The translations under genes were made by a program, and so were the position numbers. Positions 1 to 11,828 of a DNA stretch of 64,000 nt are shown here, in pieces. Within the stretch, counting starts at the first letter, position 1; each line of letters starts with the position of its first letter. The stretch lies in NCBI GenBank assembly GCA_019022495.1, contig JAFEKR010000022.1, forward strand, positions 682,001 through 746,000, in the 5' to 3' direction. Source of the DNA: Epichloe hybrida. Lineage: Eukaryota; Ascomycota; Sordariomycetes; Hypocreales; Clavicipitaceae. The notes beneath the pieces are model-generated. The model was not told the DNA's origin and did not search any database. It saw nothing but the letters and a program-made list of their open reading frames with translations.

Positions 1-3000
1 CTTTGCTCCTTCCCCGGGCGCCACACTTGAATCCCCTCATCATCAACGTTTCCCCCCGCCCCCCTTCCCCCCCGAACCATCGACATGGTGGGTGAATCGC
101 GAGAGTTTCCCACTAGCAGCACATCCCATCGCCCATCGCCCATCGCGCCATCCATCTTGCTTGATGTCATTTGTGCCCCAGGTTGCCGCCCTCGGACGGG
201 TGCCTCTAGCCCCCGTTTAGCTCCGTTTCGAACGGAGCTTTTTTTTGCGTCACTGCAACAACAAAGTGACGTCTGTCGCGCCGATTGACCGCGATTCATG
301 TCTCGGTTTTCTTGGTCCATGGAAAGAACAGGGAGGCAAGGACCCTTTGTTCCAGCTGATGCAGCCATCATCATTACGATCACGATGTCGGACGCGATTA
401 TGTACGATGACCATGAATGCCATGGCCATGGCCTAATTGGAGACGCCAGAAGAAGTTAAAGATGGTGGTGATGCACCAGAGTCAAGTGGAACATGCAACA
501 TATCGGGAGAGCGAGCTTTCCAACTTTGCCAGCCTCTCTTTTCAATATTGAGACGGCGTCTAAACTCACGTCAAACTGGAACATGGCGAGCCCATCCAAT
601 CACCTGCAAGCCTCCCGCCAACTCCGTCGGCTACATCTAGATGGTGTTAGATCGTGCACATGGGCAGTGCGTCAATAGTTTGAACAAGAAGTACCGGCTT
701 GGGGTGGCTGCGTAATAGTATCAGAAACTATCAACTTTATTCAGGATGGCTCAGAAATCAAGCCCCCCCCCCCCCCCGGCCAATATTGGCTGCGTCGAAG
801 CGCCGAACAAGGCATGAACCAGGTTATCTCATGCTCATGCTCATGCCTGTGCCTGTTTGTCGACCAGCCCAGGTTCTTGAAACGGCAGCGGCAGCGGCTG
901 TTCCATGGAGCCTTGCCTGGAATCCGGGGACGCTAGGGTGCGTTGTGCGGTTTTGACCATGTTTGGCCATAATGCTTGATCAGGGAAGAGGCAGACTCAC
1001 AGGCTGGTTCATCGCTGGTCCAAGTATTACCGGCAATCTGGTGGTACGTCATGTTCCAGCCTCGGGTTTCAACTCGAGTTCAAAATGTTCATGTCACGAC
1101 GGGGACCGGACCGTCTCCATCCCTTTGGATCGAGACATGCACCGGCACCAGTGCTTGTTTTGGCATGCCACGCGTGACCTGGGGTTTCCGTCAATGCACC
1201 ACGTAGCCTCACGATAGAAAAAAAAAAAGCCACGATGCTGCAACATCACGTCGCTTAGCACGATCGGTGGACACAAACAACAAATAATACGTCGGTACAT
1301 GTTGCAGGTCAGATCAGCGGTGGGCAGTGTTCACATCATGGGTTTGAAAAGACGATACGGTAGCTGATTCAGCCCCGTCTGCTCTTCTTCTCTTGTTCTC
1401 AGGCCCAGAACAAAGCAGCTGTCCATGCAAGGGAGCAAGGAGCGTGTCCCGGAAATGGCTGCATTGGTTCGAAAGAAGGGACGACACGGCCACTGTAACA
1501 GGATTCCGTACCCCTGCCCCTTTTCCCACGGCATCATGGCTCTAAAATAGATGTTCCCATCCTGGACCATGCATCTCATCTGATGCACTCGTAGACGCGC
1601 GCATGAACCGGTGTCGTCCAGGACAAGAGGGAATGGCATGTACGGCCAAGGTCCTGCCGAGACAAAAGGGCTCCCTCCTGGGACAGGACAACCCGAGCTG
1701 ATCTGGAGTACTACATGGTAGGATTACATTGCTGTGCATGACGGTCTTCTGTATCGAAGTCCCCTGGTTTTTTTTTATACCATGAATTTGGAATTTCCCA
1801 AGTGCACACGATCAGGCGACCCCTTGGACCCCTGTGGGTCCGCGTCTGCCCGTCTGCATTACCACGAGCCGCGGCATTGTACATGTACATGTAATAGCTT
1901 AGCACACGGAGCATACAGAGCATACAGAGCAAGCAGAGAGAGCACCAATCAGTCACTCATTAGTCATCCCCCCCTGGAGGGCCCCGTCATGCCCGCCCAT
2001 TCCCTGCATACATGTCACTGTACCACATGTCCATGCATGCATGCCCTGCATGGGCCAAAACAACGGAGGCCAAAACAACGGAGCAACATGACCAACTGTC
2101 ATCATGACACAACGGCCGCATTCCGCATTATCTTGGGTTCCTCACAACATGCACTTGCTGTCTCAGACCCTTGGATTCGGTGTTTTTTTTTTTTCTCTTT
2201 CGGGCGTCTCCCCAGAGGAACCCTTCATTTCAACGGCTGTCTTGGACCGAGACCTAACGGGCCTTTTTTATCTTTCAAAACTTCCAATGGGCCTCGTCGA
2301 CCGCGGCGCCCCCGAGTTGGTCGTCAGCCCGCTTGCTTGCCCGAGGCCGAATCTCCTCCGGGGGCCCATCCAACCTTTTTTTTTTTTTTCTTCCTTTTTC
2401 CCTTTTTTCCCCTGCTCGAGTCAAACAGGATGCGAGGTTGCCTGGCTCGGGGGTTTTCAAAGGGTGACCGACGACGACCCCATCCTGAAAAGTCAACGCA
2501 CGCATGAATGTTGTCGCGCTCCAACAACTTCGCATTGCATGAACCGAACGGCCTGCGTTGCAAGATGATAGCACCGGATTCGGACCCTGCAGCGCCATTT
2601 CGTGGCGTGACAGGAGAGCCGGCCGTCGGGTCGTCGGTCAAACTACATCGTTGAATCCGCGGCGGGGTGCCCACAACTATCTGGTCATCAGAGGGTGGTG
2701 GTGATGGTTTCGTGATGTCCGGTGCTCTCAGCCGCTTGCAAAAGACGGATGTGTACACCTCGCTCGGTGGTATGGAGATGGGTGCTCTGCCCCCCTCCCC
2801 CCGGTCTTCATCACCGCGTGGACAAGTCTCATGGGTAAGGTGAGGGTTGCTCCGGCCTTTCTCTCTCACACACCGTTAACACATGCTCTGGTCTCTCTAC
2901 TGCCGCAGCCCTGTGGGTTGTCCTCGATTCATGCAGTCACAAGGCAACTTCAGGCATCCGCAACAGACACCAGCATCCTCACGGCAGATTGATTAGGAGC

Positions 3001-4928
3001 TCGGGCCATCATTACTCCATGATTGCCGTCCCGAGTGACCGTTGTTCTGGTATTCATTCACGTTCCAAGACGGAAGCGAACGGCCGTTGTCCCCCACTGC
3101 ACATCTCTTCCCCTTCTCGGTGTTGGCATAAACCTTGACTAGATCAGCGTCAGAGCCCGTATTGAACCCTAATTGCAATTTGCTGATGGACTGGCTCCGC
3201 CCTCAGCGCACCATCATATTTACGAATGTGCCCTTTTCCTGTTGCGGTCCGGTCACACTCTATTTAAACAAGCTCAACAATATATACTCCAGTCTGTGTG
3301 CCTCATTAGCCCGTGGATACAAGACCATGGCAAAAAAGGTGAACAACAGTGCTGTACTCCTTAGGAAGCGACGCTACTAGGAGAGAAATGGTGCCGCATG
3401 GCAGGTGCACGGAGTAGTTGTGCATGTACGTACCGTGCGTGCATGCGATGACGACGAACGGAGTATTCCCTGCTAGTCCAAACTTCACTGCCACTGTCTT
3501 GTGTGTACGGAGTACATGTATGTACACATGTACTAGCTTGCGCAAGCTCTTCGTTCAGGGGCTGGCAATCAGGACCTTGTGCTAGTAAGATAACTAGTGC
3601 TGGCCCTGGGCCCTGGCCCTTTCCTCTCTCCGAATTGTGCGAGATGGCCATCTACATGCGTAGCATTCAGCGTGGGGAACCGACAGCTCATTTTGTCCGG
3701 GTCCAGGATCGCTTCCCGCGTGCTTGCTCGAGCAGGCCAGGGATTGATTTGGACTGGATTGGATCGGAGCCAAGTACATTGATACGTCCCGTTATGAGAT
3801 GCCGCGCTGGTTGGTCGAGCGAGCGGCTGGCACAGACCAGATGCAAAATGAGGTTTTCGAAGTGATTTGATGACGATGGATGGAACAAGGCATCGGATCT
3901 GGCGCTACACCTTGATCCGGGCTAGCGCAAAGTCCCGTGATTCGGCAACTGCTGCAGCTTGAGCAGGATTGGCAGACGCAGACGCAGACGCAGACGCAGA
4001 GTCTGGAGATGGGAAGGTGCGACACAGCCGCGGACCAAGGACCACCACACCAGACCGCCAGTCCGTCTGGACAGAAAGGTTCAAGGAAAAGATTGGATCG
4101 TCTGTTGATTTGATGCACGCGGCACCATGCCAATGCGCCACGGCTCTCTCTCTCCCTCCCTCTCTCTGCCTACCTCCCCTACATACAATACATACGACCA
4201 CTCTGCAGATTATAGCCCGCATGGGAACAGCGAGGCGAGGGGACTGCAGCTGCGGATGACAAGTCGCCGACAAAACAACCCTTGTCTCCAACATCAATCA
4301 TCGGCTGGGCCATCTTTCGCTTCTTACCGGCTAGTCTTGAAACATGTGCCCCGTGGCTCTACAGCTCATATGCGCATTATTACACATGAAGAAACGGGTA
4401 TGTATGAGTAGGGGGCTGTGCGAAACATGGTCCGCAGCCTGGTTGGTTCGCAATTCTGGCTCTGACCGGGGGCCCGGGGGAAGACAAGGACAAGACGGCA
4501 CTGATTCGGCGTCAACGGATTCCGGATTATTGCGCAGTGGCATCCATCTCCATTCCTGTGTACAATGACGGATGCACACCGGCCCACCAAGTTGATGACA
4601 TTGTACGGCGGCTCCAGCGAGGCTGCTTGCAGCCATGGATGGGGCCATATTGGGGCCATATGTATGAGGCCAGAGGCCAGAGGCCACACTAGTGACTATT
4701 GACCAGCAACCGCGGATTCAGTGAGTTGGCCATGAAATACATGCGGATTAGTCACGAAGACGGTGGGTGCTTCTGGTTTCCGAGATCCGGCTCGAGCTCC
4801 GTCGCTCCCTCGCCCTCCCTCCCAATCAGACCACGTATCCCGATGCAGGTCTCTGCTTTTGAGAATGTATACGTATGCATACATGTACGTCCGTCCGTAC
4901 ATATGTACATGCATCATGCGCATGTCCG
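1..4928. other. Gene-poor intergenic sequence
   Basis: I see no convincing gene here. Open frames are short or run through homopolymers and simple repeats: poly-T near 2180 and 2375, and a (CAGACG)n run at about 3972-4001. None shows a recognisable domain. Base composition is ordinary for the window, unlike the AT-rich block that follows. Alternating ACATGT/GTACAT tracts occur around 1875-1900, 3510-3535 and 4865-4915. The sequence may include promoter or untranslated regions of a gene to the left. Confidence 0.6.
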
Positions 4929-4938
4929 TGCATTTTGC
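4929..4938 (+). repeat. Left target-site duplication of the LINE
   Basis: The 10-mer TGCATTTTGC lies exactly where ordinary sequence gives way to the AT-rich block. It is repeated perfectly at 11819-11828, right after the element's 3' tail. Target-primed reverse transcription creates such duplications, so the pair marks both ends of one insertion. Confidence 0.85.
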
Positions 4939-6099
4939 AAAAAACTTCTACATAACCATCACAAAAATTTTTGAAACTCCTAATTTTGCCATAAAAAAGT
5001 GCCTATACTACCCTAAAAACTTCACCTAAAGAACCTACAGACTTATAGGATTAAGATAATACTATTTTTAACTTCTACTCCCCTTATTAGGACCCTAAAC
5101 CTAATAATAGTAATAATATAAACCCCTTAGGGAAATTTTTAGGGCGTAAACACTACCTATAACCTACTAGACTACCTTATTATAATACTATAAAGTAAAG
5201 CAGTAAACCTCGCAAAGTAAATAAATAAGCAGAAGGGATATATAATCTCTAAAAAAGTAGTCTAGAACCTAATTAGATCCCTTACGCTAGTCCTAAACTA
5301 GGTAAGCGCGTCCCTAATCCCTAGGAATAATAGCCTTAATATTAGGGCTATTCTCTAGGAAATAAGAAGCTAAATCCTTAAACTTAAAGCCTAATAACCC
5401 CCTTAGAACCCCCCTAATAACTAAACTAATCTTAATACTAAAATAAGCTAACACTAGACTATAAATAGACCCTAAGGCCTAGCCCTAAGATCCCCTATAA
5501 CATATTTAATAAATAACGCTCTTATAGGAGCTAATACCTAGCTATACACTAGAATTAAGCTCCTAAAGAGTAAAGCTTAATATTATATTCTTAAATAAGT
5601 ATATATAAGACCTTATAGCCTAAGAGACCTTATTAACCACTAACTCTAAAACTATACTAATATTAGAGTCCTAGGAGCTAGGCTTCTCCCCTTAGGGAAT
5701 ATTAAAATTTACTTCTATACCTAAAAGAATTAACTTTACTTTAAAGTAAACTATCTTATATAGCTAGGAATAATAGGACTAAACCTAAGAAAGGTAAAAA
5801 CGCTATTTAAAGTTCTAGTTTATAGAATTCCTACCTATAAGAATATAAGTAATAAAGGGAAAGAGATCCTAAAAATAAGAATTACTATAGAAAACTACTA
5901 TATTTCCTATAAGATTAAGAAGGCTATCTAGGTTACTTATATTAACTAGCTCTTACTATATAATTAAAGAAATAAAGCAAAATTATCCCTAATAGTTAGA
6001 TTTAATAACCCCTAGGTAGCTAACTCCTTCCTTAATACTAGAATACTTTAGACTAGTTAACCTAAGTAATATAAAATTTACTATAGCTTTATAAGGGTA

Positions 6100-6300
6100 T
6101 TATAATACTTTAACTATATAAAATTTAGTTACTAAGAAACCTACTACTAGGCACTTACTATATATATAACTTACACTAAGCCTTATAGAAACTCTAAATA
6201 CTCTTTAACTAAAATTAAATATTTAAACTACTATAATAGCTATAAAGCTAACTATAAGGGATATAAATACTAGAAGGTAGTAAAGTAAGAAGTGCTAATA
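6100..6300 (+). pseudogene. LINE ORF1 (gag-like) zinc-knuckle remnant
   Basis: The frame at 6220-6270 reads YLNYYNSYKANYKGYKY and then meets a stop. This fits the CxxC...H...ANYxGC knuckle of LINE ORF1 proteins, with each expected Cys or His replaced by Tyr, as expected from G-to-A change in TGC/TGT and C-to-T change in CAC/CAT. The surrounding ORF1 is too degraded to bound, so the coordinates are approximate. The original product would have been an RNA-binding protein of the retrotransposon particle. Confidence 0.6.
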
Positions 6301-7319
6301 TATAGAAGACTACTGCTAAATAGATACCTAATCCCCTATAACTTACTAATCTTATAGCCCTAGGATATACTATAGTAGTATATCCCTAGACCTCTCCTAT
6401 AAAATAGCCTAGGATAGTATAGCTAATACTAAGCAAACTAAGAGTTAGGGACTAGCCCCTTAACCCTTCTAATATACTTAGTAAGAAATATAAAAAACAT
6501 AGCTAAGATAATATTAATAATAATCCCATAGACCCTTACTAAAGCAAAGCCTAATTTCCTAATTTATAAAATCCCCCCCTAGGAGGCATTAGCCCTAGCT
6601 AAAACCCCTAAGGCCTAGATACTAAGAATAAGGGGGGAGTCCTTATAAGACTTAGAATAGTACCTTACTACCTAGTAAGTATTACTTACCCCCTTAGTAT
6701 AAGAGAGAAGAAGATAGCTAGGTAATAAGTATAAAAAGATAGTATAGGAAGCTAAAGATATCCTTTAAAGAGTAACCTTATAGGTAAGCCCTATTATAAA
6801 ATAAAGGGAGAATAATATCCTAATAGTAGCGAATCTAAAAGATTACCTAGAGGAGTAATATAGGTAACTTAATACTATCCTACGAAGGATTAAATTAGAC
6901 TATCTCTAGAAGACTAAGGCGCTAAAGACTAAGACTAAGATACTAAAGACCCCTAGTGCTATAGTAAGGGCAAAGAGGCCATAGCTAAGCTAGGTTATAT
7001 AACCTAACCCTTACTAAGCTAAAAAGCCCTAACTATTATATAAGAGTATAATAGTAGTTAAGTTATTATTATTATTACCTAAGAGCCTAAGGGCTAAAGG
7101 GCTAAGGACCTTATATTTATAAATCCTAGTAAATATAAATAACTTTACCCCTAGAACCTACTAGGTTATAATTAGTAAGGCATGCTTTTATTCCTATATA
7201 GATAAACCTTCTATTAACTTAAATAGTTTATTTATAAAGGACTTAGAGATATGCTTTAGGGCTAGAGAGTACTATAATATCTAAAAACCCCCCCTTAAGA
7301 CTTCTCTAATAGAACTATA

Positions 7320-10300
7320 CTAATAATTTTAATACCTAAATAATAGCTATAGTAGCCCTAAGAAGAATACTAGGATTTAACTTTAGATAGCTAGATATTA
7401 TTAGCTTCTAGGAGGTCTAGTAAAATACCTATAATAGCCTTACCTATAGGGGAGTTATAGGGGAATTCTATCTTATTATAATAAAGGAAGAGTCCCCTAG
7501 AGTTACTACCTTTATTTATAAATATATCCCCTAAGACTTATAGAGAATAGTAAAAAACTTAGCCTTTATCTATATAATTAAATTTAAGAACTAAACCACA
7601 AAAACCCTTTATATTAACGCTTACTAGTTACTAGCTAGTGCTAATAATATAACCGCTATAGATAAATACTTTAAGATTTACAAAGGATTTAGGGGAGACA
7701 TAATAATTCTTATAGGGAACTTTAATACTTACTCCCCTAAATAGTAAATAGAAGCAAAGTAAAACCTAAGGGGAATAGCCCTTATTACCCTTATAGAAGC
7801 CCTAGAACTTAAATACCTAACACTAAAAGACGCTATTACTAGACTAGGGATTCATAAATCTAACGTTATTTAAAGGGACTTAGTAATTAATCTTATCTTT
7901 ACTAATACCTACACTATAAGCTATAGCATAATCTAGGGCCTTAAAGACCTATTAGACTACTGCTTAGTACTATCTAAGATTATAATGCTAATATAAGCAC
8001 TCCCTAAACTAAAGGAAAGGGTAGTATATAAGTAAGCTATAATAGACTTAGATATACTCTATAACCTCCTTAGTAAAATACCACTACTTATAAACCTAAA
8101 CACACTAGAAGACCTAGATAGGTATACTAGTATAGTAATTAAAACGCTTTAGTTAGTAGTAGCTAAATCCTTAGAAACTAAGAGACTAAAGCTAGGGCAT
8201 AGTAAGTTAGGCTAGACCCCTAGGCTTACAGAAATCCGCAAGGCTTGCTAATCTCTATACTAGTAAAAGTCTAGAAATAACACCTAGGAAAATAATAAAC
8301 TTTATATAGAAAAAAGAAAAGAATATAAAAAAAAGCTTAAGAAATAGAGGATAACTAGATATAGGGAGTAGGTAATAAAAGCTATAGTAAGTAAAGAAAA
8401 ACTATAGTAGCTTACAAACTAAACCTAATAACACTAAGAGAGATTAGCCCTAGCAGGGATTAATTCTCTTATAAAACTAGATAACACTAAAGCAATTACC
8501 CCTTATAACATTATAGAAATACTAAGGGCTACTTTCTTCCCTCCCCTAAAGGAGGCAAATATATTAGATATACATAGGGAGTACCTAAAGCCTATTAAGT
8601 TCCCCCTAATTATAGAGAAGGAAGTTAGGGAGGTAATATACTACTTAGTAACTAAGAAAGCTCCTAGACTAGATAAACTCCTAAATAAAGTGCTAAAGGA
8701 AGCTATAGGGTAAATAGACCTAAGAGACCCTAGGAAAAACTAGATTAAGAAAATCATAGCCCTCTTTAATACATACCTTAATGTAAGCTACTACCTAAAA
8801 CACTTTAAAGCCTTAATAATAGTAGCCCTTAAGAAGATAGGGAAGAAAGACCTAGAATTACCTAAGTTATACTAGCCTATTACCTTACTTAACTCCCTAG
8901 GTAAAATCCTAGAGGTAGTAATTACTACTTAGCTTTAGTATGTTATATATAAGTATAACCTCCTCCTTAAATTCCACTATAGTAAAAGAAAGGGAGTATT
9001 AATTAATAACGCGCTATATATAATTATTTAATATATCTATAAGGCCTAGGTAGAAGGTAAGGACGCTACTATAGTATCCCTAAACCTTAGCTTAGCCTTT
9101 AATAATATATCCTATAATAGAGTACTATATAACTTAGCTATAAGAATAATAAGGGGCAAACTCCTTAGATTTATAGCTAGCTTACTCTCTAATAAATTAA
9201 CTACCCTTAAACTCCCTAATTATAAAGGCCTCCTTTTACCTACATAGATTAGCAACCTATAGGGCTTACTAATATCTCCCCTAATCTTCCTATTCTTTAA
9301 TATAACCCTTATAAAATAACTAGAAGAAGTTAGACTAGTAGTAGTATAGATTAATAACACTAATATCCTAGTTAAAGGAAGTAGGGAGGAAATATATAAA
9401 GCACTTACTAAAGCCCTAGAAATCTATAATAAATAAGCCTAGACTTATAGGGTAGTCTTTAACCCTATAAAATTCTAACTAATTTACTTCCTAAAGCTAG
9501 GAAAGAAAGCGCCCCCCCCTATAGACCTGATTTACTATAGGGACTAGAAAATTAAACTATTAGAGAAGTATAAGATCCTAGGTATTACCCTAGACCCTAA
9601 GCTTAACTTTAAAGCTTATATCTAATAAGCTAAAGGCATAGTACTTTATAAGCTATACTAACTTAAGTCCCTAGGAAACTTAAACTAAGGTATTAGTACT
9701 AAATATATCTACCTAGTATATAAAGTAATTATACTCCTAACCTTCCTTATAGCTTACTTAGTATAGTATAAGCTATACCTTAAAAATAGCCTAGTAGTTA
9801 TAGCACTATAATAGATCTAGAAACAAGCTATAACCTATATTACTAGATGTTAGAAGATAACTAGCGGAGAGGCCTTAAATATAAAACTATATATACTACT
9901 AGCGGAGGAAGTAATCCTATCCTAAATAATCTAAATAATTATTAAGCTAGTAGTTAAGCTAATAATAAGAGACCTAATAGTATTATATAGCTTTATATAC
10001 ACCCTAAAGAGCCTGCTAGCGTAGGCTAAACACTAGATTATTAGTAACCTTAGTCCTAATAAGGTCTAGACTAAGCCCCTTAAATTATTTATTATGCCCC
10101 TATAGCATAACTTCCTTAATATATATATTACTACTAAAAAGAAGTAAGTAGTAAGGGCATATAATAGGACCCTCTATATGAAAGTAATTTATATATATAT
10201 AGATAGATTAGGAATAGAAGGATAGGTAAGCTTAGTAGCTTACTATAGTAACCTTAGTACTACAAAAATAGCATACCTAGGCTCCCTTTATAACTTCTTA

Positions 10301-10970
10301 GTATATAATAGAGAGCTTTACGCCCTAAGCCTAGCCCTAGACCTAGTACTAAAGGATAATTAGCTACTAGTATTTATATACACTAATAATAAAGGAGCTG
10401 CTTTCTTAGTTATAAACCTAGCACTAAAATATAGCTAATAATTCCTATAGGACTTCTATAAGAAGTAAAGATAGATTATTAATCCTATCTATATATACTA
10501 GATCCTAGTATATATAGGTATCCTAGGAAATAAGGCTATAGATAGCCTAGTAAAGGGCATAGTAAGTTAGAAGGCTAAACTAAGTAATCTTATCTAGGGG
10601 GACTTAATACCTAGAAAAGCACTACTAATTAAAGGCTTTTACCTTATTAGATTAACTATTATTTAATATATAAAGAAAAAGACTATAGAGATCTAGTAGG
10701 AGAGATAAATAGCTAATAATAGTAAGAGTAAGGTATACCTAAAAAGAATCTAGCTAGATATAACCCTAAGGACTCTAAATAAGTACACTAGACTATATAA
10801 GGTAATATACACTATAATCACCTAAATTAGAATAAGTAAGATTAGACTAAACGCTACTCTATATAAATAAGATATAGTAAAATTACCTAACTATAACCTA
10901 TATAACTTTAATAAATAATAAACCCCTAACTATATACTACTATAGTACCCTAGGCTTAAGGAAAAAAGGG
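7320..10970 (+). pseudogene. LINE ORF2 remnant: endonuclease, reverse transcriptase, RNase H
   Basis: Four landmarks survive in order. The endonuclease motif reads GNFNTYSPK at 7715-7741, where GDFNxHxxxW is expected. An RT segment reads KKAPRLDKLLNKVLKEA at 8653-8703, where APGPDxxPNxVLK is expected. LNLSLAFNNISY lies near 9080-9120. The RT catalytic box reads INNTNIL at about 9348-9372, where VDDTNIL is expected. RNase H shows YIDRLGIEG near 10190-10230 and GNKAIDSLVKG near 10525-10560. A degenerate cysteine/histidine segment follows near 10873-10957. Both catalytic RT aspartates have become asparagine by TpG-to-TpA changes, so the element is dead apart from its many stops. The outer limits are approximate. 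Confidence 0.8.
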
Positions 10971-11818
10971 AAGCTATATAGAAGAATATTAAAACTAAGG
11001 TAATAAGCCTAAAAAAGCTCCTAGGAGACCTAGATATAGTAGTTAATATAGCCTAAATAATTCTCTAAGTAAATATCCTAAAATAATTCTACTAGGTAAA
11101 TAAAGATAATATTACTACTACTAATAGTAAATAACTAGAAAGGTAGTAGGCTAGGTAAGAGGCCCTTAAGATAAAAGCTAAAGAAGCTAAGGAGAGGGAT
11201 AAAGCACTAAGAATAAGTATAAAGCTAGGCTAGCTTATATTAGTTAGGAGTTATTTAACTACTAACCCTTAGGTATAAGATATAAAGCATTATTTATATC
11301 CTAAATTATTAATAGGACTATAACCTATTATTATAATAATTTTACTATAATCCCCTTTTTAAAAACCCCCTAGAGGAATATAAATAGGATAGAAAAGAGA
11401 ACTAAAAGCTATATATAGCACTAAGCTAAGAAGGGAGCTATAAGAGAAACTAAAAGAGAGGCTAGGATAAAGAGAAGCTAAGAGAGAAGCTAAAAAGGGA
11501 AGAGAGAACTAGTAAGCTATAGGTATACTATAATAAGGACTCTAGAGAGTAACTAGAGGGCATAGGGAATAAGAGGGCACTAGGGAGCTTAAAAAGAGTA
11601 TAAGTATAAGTAAAATAAAGCTCTCTAGAATCCCCTTATAGAGGGAGGCTAAAGAATATTATAATTTACTATATACTATAGGGGGGGGAAAGAATAAGGA
11701 CTAGAGTAGGATACTAGGTCTTGTAACTACTACTCCACTAGAAATTCTCTAGTAGTGCTACGTAACCCTTTGGGTTTCTAGCTAGCGTAATAAATACAAC
11801 CAACCAACCAACCAACCA

Positions 11819-11828
11819 TGCATTTTGC
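11819..11828 (+). repeat. Right target-site duplication of the LINE
   Basis: This is the second copy of TGCATTTTGC, immediately after the CAAC-repeat tail and identical to 4929-4938. Ordinary-composition sequence resumes at once. Confidence 0.85.

Larger units (their letters stand above)
4939..11818 (+). mobile_element. RIP-inactivated LINE retrotransposon (Tad/I-like, with RNase H)
   Basis: This 6.88-kb block is very AT-rich. TpA is abundant, CpA and TpG are nearly absent, and stop codons fill every frame, which is the signature of repeat-induced point mutation. Read through the stops on the plus strand, it keeps the order of a two-ORF LINE: a gag-like zinc knuckle (6220-6270), an APE endonuclease motif (7715-7741), reverse transcriptase motifs (8653-9372), an RNase H domain (about 10180-10570) and a C-terminal cysteine/histidine motif (about 10873-10957). 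The 3' end is a short CAAC repeat at 11797-11818, and a perfect 10-bp duplication flanks the block. RNase H after RT, plus the short-repeat tail, points to the Tad/I group of fungal LINEs. The subfamily assignment is inference. Confidence 0.9.

Noticed and set aside
1734..2507. 257-codon plus-strand open frame
   Set aside because: It runs through poly-T and poly-C tracts, is rich in His/Cys/Pro with no domain, and overlaps other equally long frames on both strands.
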